From positions 1 through 6,479 of the forward strand of contig JABJPQ010000230.1 of assembly GCA_018663815.1 (NCBI GenBank): a DNA stretch of 6,479 nucleotides. Direction: 5' to 3'. This stretch comes from Halobacteriovoraceae bacterium. Lineage in GTDB: Bacteria > Bdellovibrionota > Bacteriovoracia > Bacteriovoracales > Bacteriovoracaceae. A program made the position numbers and the translations under genes. Under the pieces are notes generated by a model that was not told the DNA's origin, did not search any database, and saw only the letters and a list, made by a program, of their open reading frames with translations. Within the stretch, counting starts at the first letter, position 1, and every line of letters starts with the position of its first letter. This document shows positions 5,556 to 6,479 of the stretch, one piece after another.

Positions 5556-6479
5556 TTAATCTTGTGAAGTACGCTGGCGTCCTCTAAACGAACTCCCACC
5601 ACTAGATCTTGGTCCTCGCGAAAAACGTCTTTCAGAGTTTCCGCTTCCACCACTTTCACGGTTACTTGCACCAGCATCACGACTGTTTCCGCCATTACCA
5701 CTACTATTACCATAGCTACGACGACCACCACTATCACGGCCAGAACGATATCCGCCACCATCTCGACCACCGGAACGACTTCCACCGCCACCTGAGCGAC
5801 CTTTAGCAACTTGGATTTTAAAGTTTTCACCATTCCAAGGTTGATCACTTAAGCCAAGGGCTTTATCTTGATATGTATCTGGGATTTCAAAGAAAGAAAA
5901 ATCATCCATTATACTTATTTTTCCAACTTCTCCACCACTGATAGCGAGGTTACCTGAAACAAGTCTAATCAACTCCCCAGGTACCATGCCTTTTTGCCGT
6001 CCAATTGTAATATGGTATCTTTCATATCCAACTTGAGCTCCATTGGCCGTACGTCCACCACCAGATCTACGATCTTCGCGCCCACCAGCACTTCTATCAT
6101 TTCTATCACTTCTTCCTCGTGGTTCAAGGTCAATTGAACGGGCCCTTTTATAACGTTTAAGTGATTGTTCAAAAATGTAAGTATAAAGACCTTTCATTAA
6201 ATCTTCTTGTGAAAGAGCAGAAAAGCGTTCCTTAAAGCTTGCAAAACTTTTTTCATCACCTGCAAAACCTGCAATTGCTTCATCAAAGTGAGCCACTGAT
6301 TTTTCAGTTAAAACATTTACGATTTCTTGCACGGTAGGTAATTTTACAAGCTCAATTTTAGCTTTAGTAAGTCTTTCAATTTGAGAAATTCTACGCACTT
6401 CAGAAGGTTCAATGATGGATAGTGCAATCCCTTTACTTCCACCTCGACCAGTTCTTCCAATTCGGTGAACATAAGATTC
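5556..6479 (-). CDS. deaD: DeaD-type DEAD-box RNA helicase, C-terminal part
   Basis: The frame enters at the right edge, so the N-terminal ATPase motifs are outside the window; 307 residues are visible. Fragment residues 3-10 are YVHRIGRTGRGG, helicase motif VI, followed by GIALSIIEPSEVRRI, the end of the second RecA domain. A helical segment (about 40-110) leads to an Arg/Asp/Gly linker (RGRSDRNDRSAGG). A DbpA-type RNA-binding domain follows at about 152-226 (YERYHITIGRQKG, VGKISIMDDFSFFEIP). The last 80 residues are a Gly/Arg/Ser tail rich in RSGG and GGR. This order (helicase core, DbpA domain, basic Gly-rich tail) matches DeaD/CsdA, which unwinds RNA in ribosome assembly and mRNA turnover, often in the cold. 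The internal GTG at 6398 is not the start because motif VI lies upstream in frame. Confidence 0.92.
   Translation of the reverse strand, partial: ESYVHRIGRTGRGGSKGIALSIIEPSEVRRISQIERLTKAKIELVKLPTVQEIVNVLTEKSVAHFDEAIAGFAGDEKSFASFKERFSALSQEDLMKGLYTYIFEQSLKRYKRARSIDLEPRGRSDRNDRSAGGREDRRSGGGRTANGAQVGYERYHITIGRQKGMVPGELIRLVSGNLAISGGEVGKISIMDDFSFFEIPDTYQDKALGLSDQPWNGENFKIQVAKGRSGGGGSRSGGRDGGGYRSGRDSGGRRSYGNSSGNGGNSRDAGASNRESGGSGNSERRFSRGPRSSGGSSFRGRQRTSQD

Noticed and set aside
5609..5806. His/Tyr-rich plus-strand frame, which looks like a metal-binding peptide
   Set aside because: It is the antisense of the helicase Gly/Arg/Ser tail; the His and Tyr codons are complements of the repeated tail codons.
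5519..5848. Val-rich minus-strand frame of 109 codons
   Set aside because: It is a shifted-frame reading of the Gly/Arg/Ser-coding tail of the helicase. The composition (runs of Val) is an artefact of the repeated codons.
5969..6172. 67-codon minus-strand frame within the helicase
   Set aside because: It overlaps the linker and DbpA domain of the helicase in another frame and shows no domain or ribosome site.

Overview
This window reads as an ordinary stretch of an AT-rich Gram-negative chromosome. The evidence is an FtsB/DivIC-type division protein, a bacterial-type aspartyl-tRNA synthetase with the GAD insert, a DeaD-type RNA helicase and several exported or lipoprotein-like products. The mix of a beta-helix protein with a choice-of-anchor Q-like C-terminus, a DUF192 lipoprotein and a secreted papain-like protease would suit a Bdellovibrionota/Bacteriovoracia-like lineage. 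That placement is inference only. I found no tRNA, rRNA, CRISPR array or recognisable insertion sequence.

Layout, left to right. Positions 1-30 may hold the last codons of a gene entering from the left, followed by an interrupted inverted repeat (43-77) that could be its terminator. From 114 to 1355 (+) runs one open frame for a secreted-type right-handed beta-helix protein. Its conserved N-terminal domain has no start codon or signal peptide in front of it, so it looks 5'-truncated. It meets aspS (1357-3156, -) tail to tail with one base between the stop codons. aspS is divergent from a DUF192 putative lipoprotein (3191-3685, +) with only 34 bases between start codons. The DUF192 gene overlaps by 20 bases, tail to tail, an FtsB/DivIC-type gene (3666-4223, -) that starts at TTG and carries a long basic N-terminal extension. 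A 186-base divergent spacer holds a good promoter for that gene and an extended -10 box for an exported papain-like cysteine protease (4410-5441, +). A short AT-rich convergent spacer contains an 11-bp-stem hairpin (5520-5546). The window ends inside a minus-strand DeaD-type DEAD-box RNA helicase (5556-6479, cut at its N-terminal side).

The genes do not form one pathway or a long operon: strands alternate at almost every gene. Translation (aspS), cell division (FtsB-like), RNA remodelling (deaD) and envelope or secreted functions sit side by side. I see no coherent undescribed multi-gene system. The best leads are single-gene: the headless beta-helix gene and the palindrome beside it, the mixed tRNA-specificity residues of AspRS, the basic FtsB extension, the Cys-rich insert of the protease, and a possible leaderless protease mRNA.
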